From contig CACGRD010000001.1 in the NCBI GenBank assembly GCA_902575375.1, forward strand, positions 59,236 through 123,235: a DNA stretch of 64,000 bases, read 5' to 3'. The translations under genes were made by a program, and so were the position numbers. A model generated the notes under the pieces. The model did not search any database. It was not told where the DNA came from and was given only the letters and a program-made list of their open reading frames with translations. Positions 34,068 to 44,296 of this stretch are shown here, in pieces. Source of the stretch: an uncultured Alphaproteobacteria bacterium (GTDB taxonomy: Bacteria > Pseudomonadota > Alphaproteobacteria > HIMB59 > GCA-002718135). Position 1 is the stretch's first letter. The number at the start of each line of letters is the position of its first letter.

Positions 34068-34983
34068 CAAAATACTAGTTGTAAAGCATGGATCGCTTGG
34101 TGATATTGCATTTTCTATACTTGCTATGGCATCAATTAAGCAATTTTTTAATAATGCCACTATTGACTTGCTCACTGAAGAAAAATACATAAATTTTTTA
34201 AGCAATTCGAATTATTTTAATTCGATTTTTAAAGATAATAGAAAAGGAATAATTAATTCACTTAAGGTAATATTAAAAATTAATCAAAATAAATATGATC
34301 TAATCATAGATTTACAGAATTCTAAAAGAACAAATAATTATTGGTTATTCTTAAAATTTATTTCAGAAGTAAAAGTTAATGGATCTCGTTCTAATTGTGA
34401 TATTCAATATGTAATTCCTCCACAAGGAACTGAATCTCCACAACAAGGTTTATACAATCAACTAAAGTTACTTGGAGTAAATGAAATTAATCAAAATGTA
34501 GATTGGCTTTCCAAAGATATTACGGCAATTAATGAAGATAAAATAATCTTAATCATACCTGGTGTTTCTAAATCAGGTAAGGACAAGCAATGGTCACCAG
34601 ATAAATTTGCAATACTTGCAAGTACTCTAGAAAAAAAAGGATATCATATTTGTGTTATTGGCCAAAAATCAGATAAACAAACAGTAGAAACGATCAATAA
34701 TGCATGTCAGAACGTTATTGATTTAAGCGATAAATCACCACCCGAAATCATCTATTCTATCGCTAAAAAATGTGATTTTATAATTAGTAATGATACTGGC
34801 CCAGGTCATATAGCAGCTCTAAGTAATTCACCTATTCTTTTTTTAGCTAAAGATAATGTTATCTCAAAATCAAACTTATCTGAATATAAAAATGCTCATA
34901 CGATTCTGACCGATACAATGGACTCAATTTCAGTAAAAAAAGTTTTTGATTTTTTACAAGATAGTAAATTAATCAATAAATGA
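34048..34983 (+). CDS. Glycosyltransferase family 9 (heptosyltransferase-like)
   Basis: ILVVKHGSLGDIAFSILAM, FIISNDTGPGHIAALSNSP. Confidence 0.85.
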   Translation: MNSSQFNKILVVKHGSLGDIAFSILAMASIKQFFNNATIDLLTEEKYINFLSNSNYFNSIFKDNRKGIINSLKVILKINQNKYDLIIDLQNSKRTNNYWLFLKFISEVKVNGSRSNCDIQYVIPPQGTESPQQGLYNQLKLLGVNEINQNVDWLSKDITAINEDKIILIIPGVSKSGKDKQWSPDKFAILASTLEKKGYHICVIGQKSDKQTVETINNACQNVIDLSDKSPPEIIYSIAKKCDFIISNDTGPGHIAALSNSPILFLAKDNVISKSNLSEYKNAHTILTDTMDSISVKKVFDFLQDSKLINK

Positions 34984-35976
34984 AATTAATTCTTTATCTA
35001 AATTTTTGTTGTTAGAGAATAGTTTAGTATATTTTTTCTTCCATGGTGCATATTCTTCTGCAATCATACCTGGAAAATTATCTGAATCATAAATAACACA
35101 AAGTTTCGTTTCAGAAAGTGATGCAATATGTGTGCATCCACATTCAGGTGTAATTACATATGTTGAAGAATTTATCATTGATGTCCAATTATCAAAATTT
35201 AATTGATCTAAGATTAAAACATTATTTATACTTTTAAGATTTTCAAACTTTTCATTAGTAATAATTTCGTATTTTTTAAATATTTCATAGAATACATTTT
35301 TTGATGTTTCATCAGTTGTCATTACAATATTGATTTTCAAATTTTTAAGATTGTCTAATAGATTAATAAAGTTTTCTTCTGAAAAATATTTATTGATCCA
35401 TTTTGAAGATAAATGAATTAAGCATAATTTTTTAGAACTTATTTCTATTTTATTAAATCCTAATTCATTCTTAATCTCTGCAGTATTATTATAACTTAAT
35501 CCACTTTTAGTAACTAACTCCATCATAATTTCTGTTTGATGAATTGGGATTTTTTTGGAATATCTTAATTTGCGATCGATTATTAAGCAGTGAGTAAAAA
35601 AGATTTTACCCAAAATTCTATCAAAAAATTTACTCATGTTATTATTTTTGTATCGAGATTTAAAAATTAACAATGACTTTATTTTACTTTTAGAAAAAAT
35701 TGATATTAATATACTGAATATACCAGGGCTAAATGTGAAAATATAATCATAATCTTCATTTCTTAATTCTGAAATTATTTTTAAGACTTGATAAAATTTA
35801 TTTTGAAGTAAAAAAATTTTTTTAATAAATTTATAGTTTTGACATATTTTTTGATTTTTTTTAGAACATACAATATCAATTTTACAATCCTGATTAGCTT
35901 TTTTTAGTCCTTGAACAACTGGAAGAGTAAGGATCATATCTCCCATTTTATCGTTTCTAACTAAACAAATTTTCAT
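34969..35976 (-). CDS. Glycosyltransferase family 9 (heptosyltransferase-like)
   Basis: MKICLVRNDKMGDMILTLPVVQGLK, VITPECGCTHIASLSETK. Confidence 0.85.
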   Translation of the reverse strand: MKICLVRNDKMGDMILTLPVVQGLKKANQDCKIDIVCSKKNQKICQNYKFIKKIFLLQNKFYQVLKIISELRNEDYDYIFTFSPGIFSILISIFSKSKIKSLLIFKSRYKNNNMSKFFDRILGKIFFTHCLIIDRKLRYSKKIPIHQTEIMMELVTKSGLSYNNTAEIKNELGFNKIEISSKKLCLIHLSSKWINKYFSEENFINLLDNLKNLKINIVMTTDETSKNVFYEIFKKYEIITNEKFENLKSINNVLILDQLNFDNWTSMINSSTYVITPECGCTHIASLSETKLCVIYDSDNFPGMIAEEYAPWKKKYTKLFSNNKNLDKELISFID

Positions 35977-36132
35977 AAAGTATATTTAATAACTTAATAA
36001 ACAGTTTATATTTTTTAAAATCAGCCCTTGAATTTAAATTCATTTGAGATTATATCCTAACAAAATATGACAAAAGACTTAATTTCCTAATATGCTATTA
36101 AATAATAGCTTCAACTCAATCTCTATATAATT

Positions 36133-36672
36133 TTGGCTGTAAATTTCAAAACAAAGAAAGATACTGGCCCAAGAATCAATGAGCAGATTACTGCAAGTGA
36201 AGTCAGATTAATATCTAGTAGTGGCAAACAAATGGGAATCTTAAGTATTCGTGAAGCTTTAATTCAAGCAGAAGATGAAGGTTTTGATTTAGTTGAAGTG
36301 TCTCCTGAAGCTAATCCACCAGTTTGTAAAATTATAGATTATGGAAAATTAAAATATAGAGAGCAAAAAAGTAAGAAAGAAGCAAAAAAGAAACAAAAAA
36401 CAATTGAAGTTAAAGAGATTAAAATGAGACCTGGCATTGATACCCACGATTATAATGTTAAAATTAAAGCACTTTCAAAGTTTATAGGTGGTGGTAATAA
36501 AGTTAAAGTCTCTATGCGTTTCAGAGGACGTGAAATGGAGCATCAAAATTTAGGCTTTGATCTTCTAAAAAAACTAACTTCAGAAGTTGAAGAATATGCA
36601 AAAGTTGAAGTAGCTCCTAAGTTTGAGGGAAGACAAATAATGATGATACTTGTCCCTCAAGTTGCTAAATAA
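36133..36672 (+). CDS. infC: Translation initiation factor IF-3 (TTG start)
   Basis: PRINEQITASEVRLI, MRPGIDTHDYNVK, VKVSMRFRGREM. Confidence 0.96.
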   Translation: MAVNFKTKKDTGPRINEQITASEVRLISSSGKQMGILSIREALIQAEDEGFDLVEVSPEANPPVCKIIDYGKLKYREQKSKKEAKKKQKTIEVKEIKMRPGIDTHDYNVKIKALSKFIGGGNKVKVSMRFRGREMEHQNLGFDLLKKLTSEVEEYAKVEVAPKFEGRQIMMILVPQVAK

Positions 36673-36726
36673 TTCTACATATTGCAAAATACTCAATTAT
36701 CAGTATAAGCCTTCAAAACTTGTTAT

Positions 36727-36742
36727 GGCCTGCGGGGCAGCC
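36727..36742 (+). promoter_or_regulatory. GC-rich hairpin in the rpmI leader
   Basis: GGCCTGCGGGGCAGCC: 6 bp with one bulged C, in the infC-rpmI gap of an AT-rich region. Confidence 0.4.
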
Positions 36743-36777
36743 TAACTGGTAATAAACTTATAATATAGGAGATAGTA

Positions 36778-36978
36778 ATGCCCAAGCTTAAAACTAAGAG
36801 TAGTTTAAAAAAAAGATTTTCTAGAACAGGTACTGGTAAAATTAAATTTAAACCTGCGGGAAAGAGACATGGAATGAGTAAACGTTCCAATAAATTTATT
36901 CGTAACACTAAAAGATCTGCAATTATGTCACCAGGTGACTCTGCTTTGATTGATCATATGTTACCATACAACAAGTAA
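36778..36978 (+). CDS. rpmI: 50S ribosomal protein L35
   Basis: [37 protein letters not shown]. Confidence 0.96.
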   Translation: MPKLKTKSSLKKRFSRTGTGKIKFKPAGKRHGMSKRSNKFIRNTKRSAIMSPGDSALIDHMLPYNK

Positions 36979-36988
36979 GGGGAAATCA

Positions 36989-37342
36989 ATGGCAAGAGTA
37001 TCACGAGGCGTTACAGCTAGAGCTAGACACAAAAAAGTAATTAAAAGAGCTAAAGGTTATTACGGCAGAAGAAAAAATGTCTTTAGAGTAGCTGTTCAAG
37101 CTGTCGAAAGAGGCATGCAATATGCTTATAGAGATCGTAAAAAAAGAAAAAGTGATTTTAGGGGTTTATGGATTCAAAGAATCAATGCTGGTGTTCGACT
37201 TCATGGTTTAACATATTCGCAATTTATATCTGGTCTTAAAAAATCATCTATTGAAATAGATAGAAAGATTTTAGCGGATCTTGCAGTTAACCAGCCAGAA
37301 GCTTTTAAAGCTTTAGTTGATAAAGCTCAATCTGCTAGATAA
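36989..37342 (+). CDS. rplT: 50S ribosomal protein L20
   Basis: [33 protein letters not shown]; start set to internal Met, not the track's 36950. Confidence 0.96.
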   Translation: MARVSRGVTARARHKKVIKRAKGYYGRRKNVFRVAVQAVERGMQYAYRDRKKRKSDFRGLWIQRINAGVRLHGLTYSQFISGLKKSSIEIDRKILADLAVNQPEAFKALVDKAQSAR

Positions 37343-37371
37343 TTTTAATTAATAAAATATAATAGATATTG

Positions 37372-38430
37372 ATGGCATTTGCTGAAAATAAAATTGATGT
37401 TCTAAAAAAAATTAAAGCTTCAAAATCCTTCGAAGATTTAGAAAAACTTCGATTATATTATTTAGGTAAAAAAGGATTAATACCTGAAGCTTTAAAAGGA
37501 TTAGGCTCTTTGTCGATTGAAGAAAAAAAATCGAAAGGGCATGAATTAAATATTATAAAAAAAGAAATTGAAGAAGGTATTAAAAATCAAAGAACAGAAA
37601 TTGAAAATATTGAAATTTCAAACAGGATTAATTTAGAATCAATTGATGTTACTCTACCACCTAATATTTCTAAAATAGGAAAAATACATCCAATTAGTCA
37701 AACTATATTTAATATTATAGAAATTTTTGGAAATTTAAATTATGCGGTGGAAACAGGCCCAGATATAGAAACGGATTTTAATAATTTTACAGCTTTAAAT
37801 ATACCAGAACATCATCCAGCTAGAGAAATGCAGGATACTTTCTATGTTCAGAATAATGGAGACAAAAATGTTCTTAGAACTCATACTAGCCCTGTTCAAG
37901 TGAGAACTATGCTCAACACAAAACCACCTATTAAAATTATTGTGCCTGGCAGAACTTATAGAAGTGACTCTGATGCTACTCACGCTCCTATGTTTCACCA
38001 GGTAGAGGGTTTAGTTGTTGATACAAGTTCTACTATGGTAGATTTAAAATCAACACTAGTTTCATTTTTAGAGGAATTTTTTGAAGTAAAAAACTTACAA
38101 TACCGTTTTCGTCCTAGTTATTTTCCTTTTACTGAGCCTAGTGCAGAAATGGATGTTGCTTATACCAAAGTAAATAATAAAATAAAAATTGGTGAAGGAG
38201 ATAAATGGTTAGAAATATTGGGTTGTGGAATGGTCAATCCTATTGTTCTCGATAATTGTAATATTGATTCAAAACAATATCAGGGTTTTGCTTTTGGAAT
38301 GGGAATTGAACGTTTGTCCATGCTTAAATATGGCATTACAGACTTAAGAAGTTTTTTTGATCCAAACTATAGATGGTTAGATCATTATGGTTTTAGTATT
38401 TTAGATAATCAATCACGATCAGGATTATAA
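37372..38430 (+). CDS. pheS: Phenylalanyl-tRNA synthetase alpha subunit
   Basis: HPISQTIFNIIEIF, HPAREMQDTFYV, FAFGMGIERLSMLKYGI. Confidence 0.97.
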   Translation: MAFAENKIDVLKKIKASKSFEDLEKLRLYYLGKKGLIPEALKGLGSLSIEEKKSKGHELNIIKKEIEEGIKNQRTEIENIEISNRINLESIDVTLPPNISKIGKIHPISQTIFNIIEIFGNLNYAVETGPDIETDFNNFTALNIPEHHPAREMQDTFYVQNNGDKNVLRTHTSPVQVRTMLNTKPPIKIIVPGRTYRSDSDATHAPMFHQVEGLVVDTSSTMVDLKSTLVSFLEEFFEVKNLQYRFRPSYFPFTEPSAEMDVAYTKVNNKIKIGEGDKWLEILGCGMVNPIVLDNCNIDSKQYQGFAFGMGIERLSMLKYGITDLRSFFDPNYRWLDHYGFSILDNQSRSGL

Positions 38431-40821
38431 ATGAAATTTACATTAGATTGGTTAAAAGATCATTTAGATACTTCTGAGAATTTAGATAGTATAACAGATA
38501 CTTTAACCAATATTGGTTTAGAAATTGAAAGTGTAGAAGATAAATCAGAAATATTTAAGAATTTTACAGTAGCTAAAGTTTTAAAAGCAGAAAAACATCC
38601 AGATGCGGATAAGCTTAAAGTATGTCAGGTAGAAACAATAAAAGGAAATTTTCAAGTTGTTTGCGGTGCTCCAAATGCAAGAGAAGGGATGCTTGGAATT
38701 TTTGCTCCAGAAAATAGTTACATTCCTGGCACAGACTTACATTTAAAAAAAACTAAAATAAGAGGAGTTGAGTCTTGTGGAATGCTTGTATCAGAGAGAG
38801 AAATGGGTATTTCCGATGAACACGATGGTATTATTGAAATAAAAGATAATTATAAAATTGGTAATTTATTTAGTGAAATTTTTGCAATAGATGAGCCCGT
38901 TATAGAAATTAATTTAACACCAAATAGATCTGATTGTTTATCAGTCAGAGGTATCGCAAGAGATTTAGCAGCAGCAGGAATTGGTAAATTAAAAGACTTA
39001 AATTATAAAAAATCAAAAGAAACATTCAAAAGCCCAATTACGTGGAAAAAAGAATTTCAAAATAATAATCTATGTCCTGGTGTAGCAGGTCGATATTTCA
39101 AAAATGTCAAAAATGTAGAAAGCCCTAAATGGCTTCAAGATAGATTAATTGCAATCGGATTGAGACCTATTTCAGCTCTTGTTGATATTACAAATTATAT
39201 TACATTTGACTTAGGAAGACCACTTCATGTTTACGATGCTGACAAAGTCTCAGGCAACTTAACAATGCGATTAGCCAACAAAAATGAGGAGTGTTTAGCA
39301 TTAAATGAAGTTAATTATAAATGTGATAGTGACATGATTGTAATTTCTGATGATGAAAATAAACTTCATGGAATTGGCGGGGTTATGGGTGGTTTCGATA
39401 GTGGTTGTAGTATGAAGACAAAAAATGTCTTTCTAGAAGTTGCATTATTTGATCCAATATCTGTAACTAAAACTGGAAGAAAACTTAATCTTCAAAGTGA
39501 TGCACGTTACCGTTTTGAAAGAGGCATAGATACTGATTCTCTTTATTGGGGTGTCGACGCAGCAAGTCAAATGATACTGGAATTGTGTGGTGGTGAAGCA
39601 AGTGAGTTTGTTTCTTCAGAAATCAATATAGAAAAAGTTAAACCATTCATGTTTGATACAAGTAAAGTTAAGACTTTCGGTGGAATAGAAATCAATAATA
39701 AGGAACAAGAAAAAATCTTAGTTTCACTTGGTTTTTCTATTAATGAAAAAAAATCAAAATTTGAAATTCAAAGCCCTACTTTTAGGCCAGACATTGTTGG
39801 TGAGGCAGATATCGTTGAGGAAATAATTAGAATTTATGGTTATAATAAAATACCTCTTAAAAAAGTTACTAATCAAGAAGACAAAAAGCAGATTTTAAAT
39901 TCTAAAACAAAAACTTTTTATAAAAGCAAAAAAACCATAGCTCTTAATGGATATTCTGAAGTTGTAACTTGGTCATTTATGGATGAGAAAAAAGCAAAGA
40001 TTATTTCAGATGAAATAATAAGTTTAAAAAACCCAATAAGTACTGACTTAAATACAATGAGACCATCTACGCTGCCAAATTTATTAGAAGCAATCAATCA
40101 AAATAAAGCTAGATTGTATTTGAGAGCTAAAATATTTGAAGTTGGTCCAAATTTTTCTAAATCATTACCAGACCAGCAAGAAAATATTGCTACTGCTATA
40201 GCTTATGGTTCATCTGATGAACGAAATTGGTTATCAAATAAAAAAAATATTGATGTCTTTAGTATAAAAGCTGATTTATTTTCTATTTTAGCTAACTTGA
40301 ATGTACCAATAGATAATTTATTATATGATAAACTCGAAGGTCAAATCTATCATCCTGGTAAATCATCTTCTTTAAGGCTTGGTAAAAACAAAATAGCTAA
40401 TTTTGGAGAATTACATCCAATTTTATTAAAAACAATGGATGTTAATTTTAAGGTATTTGGCTTTGAAATATATTTGGAAAATATTTCTCAATTTCAAGAA
40501 AATAAATCTTCTTCTAAAGGTGGGTTTTCAAATAATCCTTATCAGATGGTTGAAAGAGACTTTGCCTTTCTTTTCCCAAAAGAAGTAAAGGCTGGTGAGA
40601 TAATTAAAAAAGTAAAAAAAATAGATAAAAATATAATTCAAAACGTTATGATATTTGACGTTTATGATGGAGATAAACTTCCAGAAAATAAAAAAAGTAT
40701 TGCTTTTAGGGTCTTATTGCAACCTCAAGATAAAACATTCAATGATCAAGAAATTGAGGAATTATCAAATAAAATAATAGACGAAATATCTAAATCGCTT
40801 GATGCATCTATAAGAAACTAA
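38431..40821 (+). CDS. pheT: Phenylalanyl-tRNA synthetase beta subunit
   Basis: 796 aa, [43 protein letters not shown]. Confidence 0.97.
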   Translation: MKFTLDWLKDHLDTSENLDSITDTLTNIGLEIESVEDKSEIFKNFTVAKVLKAEKHPDADKLKVCQVETIKGNFQVVCGAPNAREGMLGIFAPENSYIPGTDLHLKKTKIRGVESCGMLVSEREMGISDEHDGIIEIKDNYKIGNLFSEIFAIDEPVIEINLTPNRSDCLSVRGIARDLAAAGIGKLKDLNYKKSKETFKSPITWKKEFQNNNLCPGVAGRYFKNVKNVESPKWLQDRLIAIGLRPISALVDITNYITFDLGRPLHVYDADKVSGNLTMRLANKNEECLALNEVNYKCDSDMIVISDDENKLHGIGGVMGGFDSGCSMKTKNVFLEVALFDPISVTKTGRKLNLQSDARYRFERGIDTDSLYWGVDAASQMILELCGGEASEFVSSEINIEKVKPFMFDTSKVKTFGGIEINNKEQEKILVSLGFSINEKKSKFEIQSPTFRPDIVGEADIVEEIIRIYGYNKIPLKKVTNQEDKKQILNSKTKTFYKSKKTIALNGYSEVVTWSFMDEKKAKIISDEIISLKNPISTDLNTMRPSTLPNLLEAINQNKARLYLRAKIFEVGPNFSKSLPDQQENIATAIAYGSSDERNWLSNKKNIDVFSIKADLFSILANLNVPIDNLLYDKLEGQIYHPGKSSSLRLGKNKIANFGELHPILLKTMDVNFKVFGFEIYLENISQFQENKSSSKGGFSNNPYQMVERDFAFLFPKEVKAGEIIKKVKKIDKNIIQNVMIFDVYDGDKLPENKKSIAFRVLLQPQDKTFNDQEIEELSNKIIDEISKSLDASIRN

Positions 40822-42623
40822 TGACAGAACTTAGTTCTATTCGTAATTTCTCAATTGTTGCTCACATAGATCATGGAAAATCAACGTTAGCCGATAGACT
40901 AATACAGTTTTGTGGCGGTCTAACTGATAGAGAAATGAAAGAACAGGTTCTAGACTCAATGGAATTAGAAAGAGAAAGAGGCATTACAATAAAAGCTCAA
41001 ACAGTTAGACTTTCTTACAAATCAAATGATGGCAGGACCTACATACTAAATATTATGGACACCCCAGGGCATGTTGATTTCTCATATGAGGTATCAAGAT
41101 CTTTAGCAGCATGTGAGGGGTCTTTATTAATAGTAGATTCTACACAAGGTGTTGAGGCACAAACATTAGCTAATGCGTATCAGGCGATTAATAATGATCA
41201 TGAAATTTTACCTGTTCTTAATAAAATTGATCTTCCTTCTTCTGAGCCAGATAAAATAAAATCACAAATTGAAGATGTGCTTGGTATTGAAACAGACAAT
41301 GCTTCTCTTGTTTCAGCAAAAACAGGAGTAGGCATAGAAGATTTATTAAATAAAATCATAACACTTCTTCCTTGTCCATCAGGTGAAATAAGTAAAGAAT
41401 TGAAATGTATGTTAGTTGATAGTTGGTATGACAGTTATCTTGGTGTTGTGGTACTTGTAAGAGTTATAAATGGAGAGCTAAAAAAAGGTCAGAAAATTAG
41501 ATTTATGGCAACAGGTGCAACATATACAATTGATAGAGTAGGGATATTTTCTCCTAAGGCAACTGAAGTTGATACACTTGGACCAGGTGAAATTGGTTTT
41601 ATAAATTCTGGAATTAAAAGTGTTTCTGATTGTAAAGTTGGTGACACAATAACAGATGATAAATTTCCAACTGATGAAGTTCTCCCAGGTTTTAAACCAT
41701 CCCAACCTGTAGTTTTTTGTGGAATGTTTCCAGTTGATTCAGATGACTACGAACATATGCGAGATAGTATGTCTAAACTTGCTCTGAATGACTCAAGTTT
41801 TTCTTATGAACCAGAAGTAAGTCCTGCTTTAGGTTATGGTTTTCGTTGCGGCTTCTTAGGTTTATTGCATTTAGAAATTATTAGAGATCGGTTTGAAAGA
41901 GAATTTAATTTAGAACTTGTAACTACAGCACCATCAGTTGTTTACAAAATTTTAATGAAAGATGGATCAACTATAAATCTTCATAATCCTACTGATATGC
42001 CAGATCCAGTTAAAGTCGAAAACATTTCTGAACCATGGATTAAGGCTACAATAATAGTACCTGAAGAATTTTTAGGATCAGTACTAGAATTATGTACTTC
42101 TAAAAGAGGTATTCAGTTAAATATGAGTTATGCCGGAAATAGACCTTTAGTTGAGTATAAACTTCCACTGAATGAAGTTGTTTTTGATTTTTATGATAGA
42201 TTAAAATCAATTACTAAAGGGTATGCAAGTTTTGATTATGAAATTACAGGTTATGAAGTGAATAATTTAGTTAAAGTAGGTATACTTATTAATGGAGATC
42301 CAGTCGACGCACTATCTTTAATTGTACATAAAGATAGATCTGAACAAAGAGGTAGAGCTCTTTGTGAAAGATTAAAAGATTTAATTCCAAGACAACAATT
42401 CAAAGTTGCAATTCAAGCAGCAATAGGTGGTAAAGTAATTGCCCGTGAAACAGTAGCTTCATTTAGAAAAGATGTAACGCAAAAGCTTTACGGTGGAGAT
42501 GTAACAAGAAAAAATAAACTTTTAGATAAGCAAAAAAAAGGTAAAAAAAGAATGAGGCAGTTCGGAAAAGTAGATATTCCACAAAATACTTTTTTAAATG
42601 CATTAAAAATGAATGATAATTAA
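40821..42623 (+). CDS. lepA: Elongation factor 4
   Basis: [39 protein letters not shown]. Confidence 0.97.
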   Translation: MTELSSIRNFSIVAHIDHGKSTLADRLIQFCGGLTDREMKEQVLDSMELERERGITIKAQTVRLSYKSNDGRTYILNIMDTPGHVDFSYEVSRSLAACEGSLLIVDSTQGVEAQTLANAYQAINNDHEILPVLNKIDLPSSEPDKIKSQIEDVLGIETDNASLVSAKTGVGIEDLLNKIITLLPCPSGEISKELKCMLVDSWYDSYLGVVVLVRVINGELKKGQKIRFMATGATYTIDRVGIFSPKATEVDTLGPGEIGFINSGIKSVSDCKVGDTITDDKFPTDEVLPGFKPSQPVVFCGMFPVDSDDYEHMRDSMSKLALNDSSFSYEPEVSPALGYGFRCGFLGLLHLEIIRDRFEREFNLELVTTAPSVVYKILMKDGSTINLHNPTDMPDPVKVENISEPWIKATIIVPEEFLGSVLELCTSKRGIQLNMSYAGNRPLVEYKLPLNEVVFDFYDRLKSITKGYASFDYEITGYEVNNLVKVGILINGDPVDALSLIVHKDRSEQRGRALCERLKDLIPRQQFKVAIQAAIGGKVIARETVASFRKDVTQKLYGGDVTRKNKLLDKQKKGKKRMRQFGKVDIPQNTFLNALKMNDN

Positions 42624-42628
42624 ATTTT

Positions 42629-42718
42629 GGAGAGATGTGAGAGCGGTTTAATCAGCACGCTTGGAAAGCGTGTGTAGTAGCAATACTACCGAGGGTTCGA
42701 ATCCCTCTCTCTCCGCCA
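42629..42718 (+). tRNA. tRNA-Ser (anticodon GGA), CCA encoded
   Basis: GGAGAGA...TCTCTCC acceptor stem, CACGC-TTGGAAA-GCGTG anticodon arm, variable arm GTAGTAGCAATACTAC, GGGTTCGAATCCC T-arm, GCCA. Confidence 0.95.
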
Positions 42719-42720
42719 TA
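42647..42720 (+). repeat. 74-bp direct repeat copy 1 (3' part of the intact tRNA-Ser)
   Basis: TTTAATCAGCACGC...CTCTCCGCCATA; recurs at 43659 and 44212. Confidence 0.9.
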
Positions 42721-42836
42721 AACTAATTATTTTTTTAACGATATTTAAATATAAATGTGTTTTGCGTCTTAAAGGGGTAACTTTCTAGCCTATTTTTTGT
42801 TCAACATTCCTCATGGTTAGTGGTAAGGTTATCTTA

Positions 42837-43571
42837 ATGAAAAATCTTCTTTTAATTATTATTACTTTATCTTTTTACTTTTTAAATGACGCTTTTGCTA
42901 GATGTGACAATGACCAAAGATCGTTTATGGAAGGTTTAAAACTTGAGCAACCTTCCTCATTAAAAGTAAGTTTTTACGATGAAAAATTCGAACAGGCTAA
43001 CGTAAATGGTTATAAAGGATTTGCTTCAAATGGTGGTAATCTAGGAGTTGGGGCCGTTGAATATGAAGAAATTTATTTTGATATAGTCAAAGATGAAAAA
43101 ATAGATCTATGTGCAAGAGTTATTTACGCACAAATATTTGAAACAAGGACAGTTGGATTTGATATTGGGTCATTGAATAGTAGTGTTGGAGAGGTCGATT
43201 TTTGTGAACCGAAAGAGTACGAAAAAAAATTAGATGATTTTAATCATATATGCAATTGGTTTGAGGGTGACGCGGAATTAACAAGTTCAAGTAAGAAAAA
43301 TAAAGGCACAAAAGGAAATGCAAGTAATAGTGTTGTATATAGGACGGGAGAAATCCTTCATAAAAGTGGAAGTGAGTTAAGTTGTGTACAAATGGCAACA
43401 GGTTTTAAATCAAACTATCCCGGGTATTATCAAGTTGTAATGTTGGCACATTTTTGTATCTCAGATTTTAAATATTTAACAAAACAAAAAATTAAATCTT
43501 TAGCAAAAAGTTTAGGGATATATGGAATAGAGGATCCTCCAATTGGACAACGACTTAGCTTTCACAAATAA
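42837..43571 (+). CDS. Secreted/periplasmic Cys-containing protein of unknown function
   Basis: Signal peptide MKNLLLIIITLSFYFLNDAFA; six Cys in the predicted mature part; no family recognised; inside the repeat-bounded module. Confidence 0.75.
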   Translation: MKNLLLIIITLSFYFLNDAFARCDNDQRSFMEGLKLEQPSSLKVSFYDEKFEQANVNGYKGFASNGGNLGVGAVEYEEIYFDIVKDEKIDLCARVIYAQIFETRTVGFDIGSLNSSVGEVDFCEPKEYEKKLDDFNHICNWFEGDAELTSSSKKNKGTKGNASNSVVYRTGEILHKSGSELSCVQMATGFKSNYPGYYQVVMLAHFCISDFKYLTKQKIKSLAKSLGIYGIEDPPIGQRLSFHK

Positions 43572-43658
43572 TAAATTTTCGCGCCAAATATGCGTCAATC
43601 GTGCAACCAGTATTTAGTTTTTTGTGTTTAATTTTTTACAGAAAACCTAAACTTTGTA

Positions 43659-43732
43659 TTTAATCAGCACACTTGGAAAGCGTGTGTAGTAGCAATACTA
43701 CCGAGAGTTCGAATCCCTTTCTCTCCGGCATA
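43659..43732 (+). pseudogene. Headless tRNA-Ser 3' fragment, direct repeat copy 2
   Basis: 70/74 identical to 42647-42720; no 5' acceptor, D-arm half or upstream homology; mismatches in anticodon and T stems. Confidence 0.93.
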
Positions 43733-43804
43733 AATAAGTTTTTTTTGGTACCTTAATCTTTTAAAACATAGTTTTCATCACACATAGGTCTCACTGCCTA
43801 TTAA

Positions 43805-43963
43805 TTAATTGCTACTTTCGTCTGATATAGGGTTTCCTGTAAAGGCGTCCCTTGTATATACCGTAGCAGCTTTAATATCTCTACCAACGCCTTTTACAGA
43901 ACCTACAATTGTATTACAACCAAACAAAAATAAAGTGATTGTTAAAATAAATATCTTAATCAT
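43805..43963 (-). CDS. Entericidin-like small lipoprotein (52 aa)
   Basis: MIKIFILTITLFLFGCNTIVGSVKGVGRDIKAATVYTRDAFTGNPISDESSN; LFGC lipobox, GCNT-x-G-x-G-DI core as in EcnA/EcnB; absent from the track. Confidence 0.75.
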   Translation of the reverse strand: MIKIFILTITLFLFGCNTIVGSVKGVGRDIKAATVYTRDAFTGNPISDESSN

Positions 43964-44089
43964 TTATAGACCAGGCACAACACTTTTCACATCTTCAACA
44001 ATTCCTTTTGCGGTTCCAGCAATAGTATTACAACCATAATTAAAGGAACAAAAAAAAAGAGAAAGAGATAAAATAATAATTTTTTTCAT
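43964..44089 (-). CDS. Entericidin-like small lipoprotein (41 aa)
   Basis: MKKIIILSLSLFFCSFNYGCNTIAGTAKGIVEDVKSVVPGL; stop immediately abuts the next ORF's ATG; absent from the track. Confidence 0.75.
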   Translation of the reverse strand: MKKIIILSLSLFFCSFNYGCNTIAGTAKGIVEDVKSVVPGL

Positions 44090-44211
44090 TAGCTTTAATT
44101 ACAATTTTTAATTCGTTACTGTCTATTAAATGTTGGTCACATACTATTCGCTCTTATAAACACGTTAATTAAAATTTAGACTAAATAATCCTTGAAATCC
44201 TCGAATTAATT

Positions 44212-44285
44212 TCTAATCAGCACACTCGGAAAGCGTGTGTAGTAGCAATACTACCGAGAGTTCGAATCCCTCCCTCTCCGCCATA
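44212..44285 (+). pseudogene. Headless tRNA-Ser 3' fragment, direct repeat copy 3
   Basis: 69/74 identical to 42647-42720; no 5' half; ends 11 bp before the next CDS. Confidence 0.93.
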
Positions 44286-44296
44286 TAATTTTAAAA

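Noticed and set aside
43659-43732. Second and third tRNA-Ser genes (also 44212-44285)
   Set aside because: Only the 3' ~74 bp is present; no 5' acceptor strand or D-arm half, and stems carry mismatches, so they are fragments rather than functional tRNAs.
43809-44039. Plus-strand ORF MLLSSDIGFPVKASLVYTVAALISL...
   Set aside because: Antisense to the two entericidin-like ORFs, which have signal peptides and family-like cores; the plus-strand reading has no supporting features.
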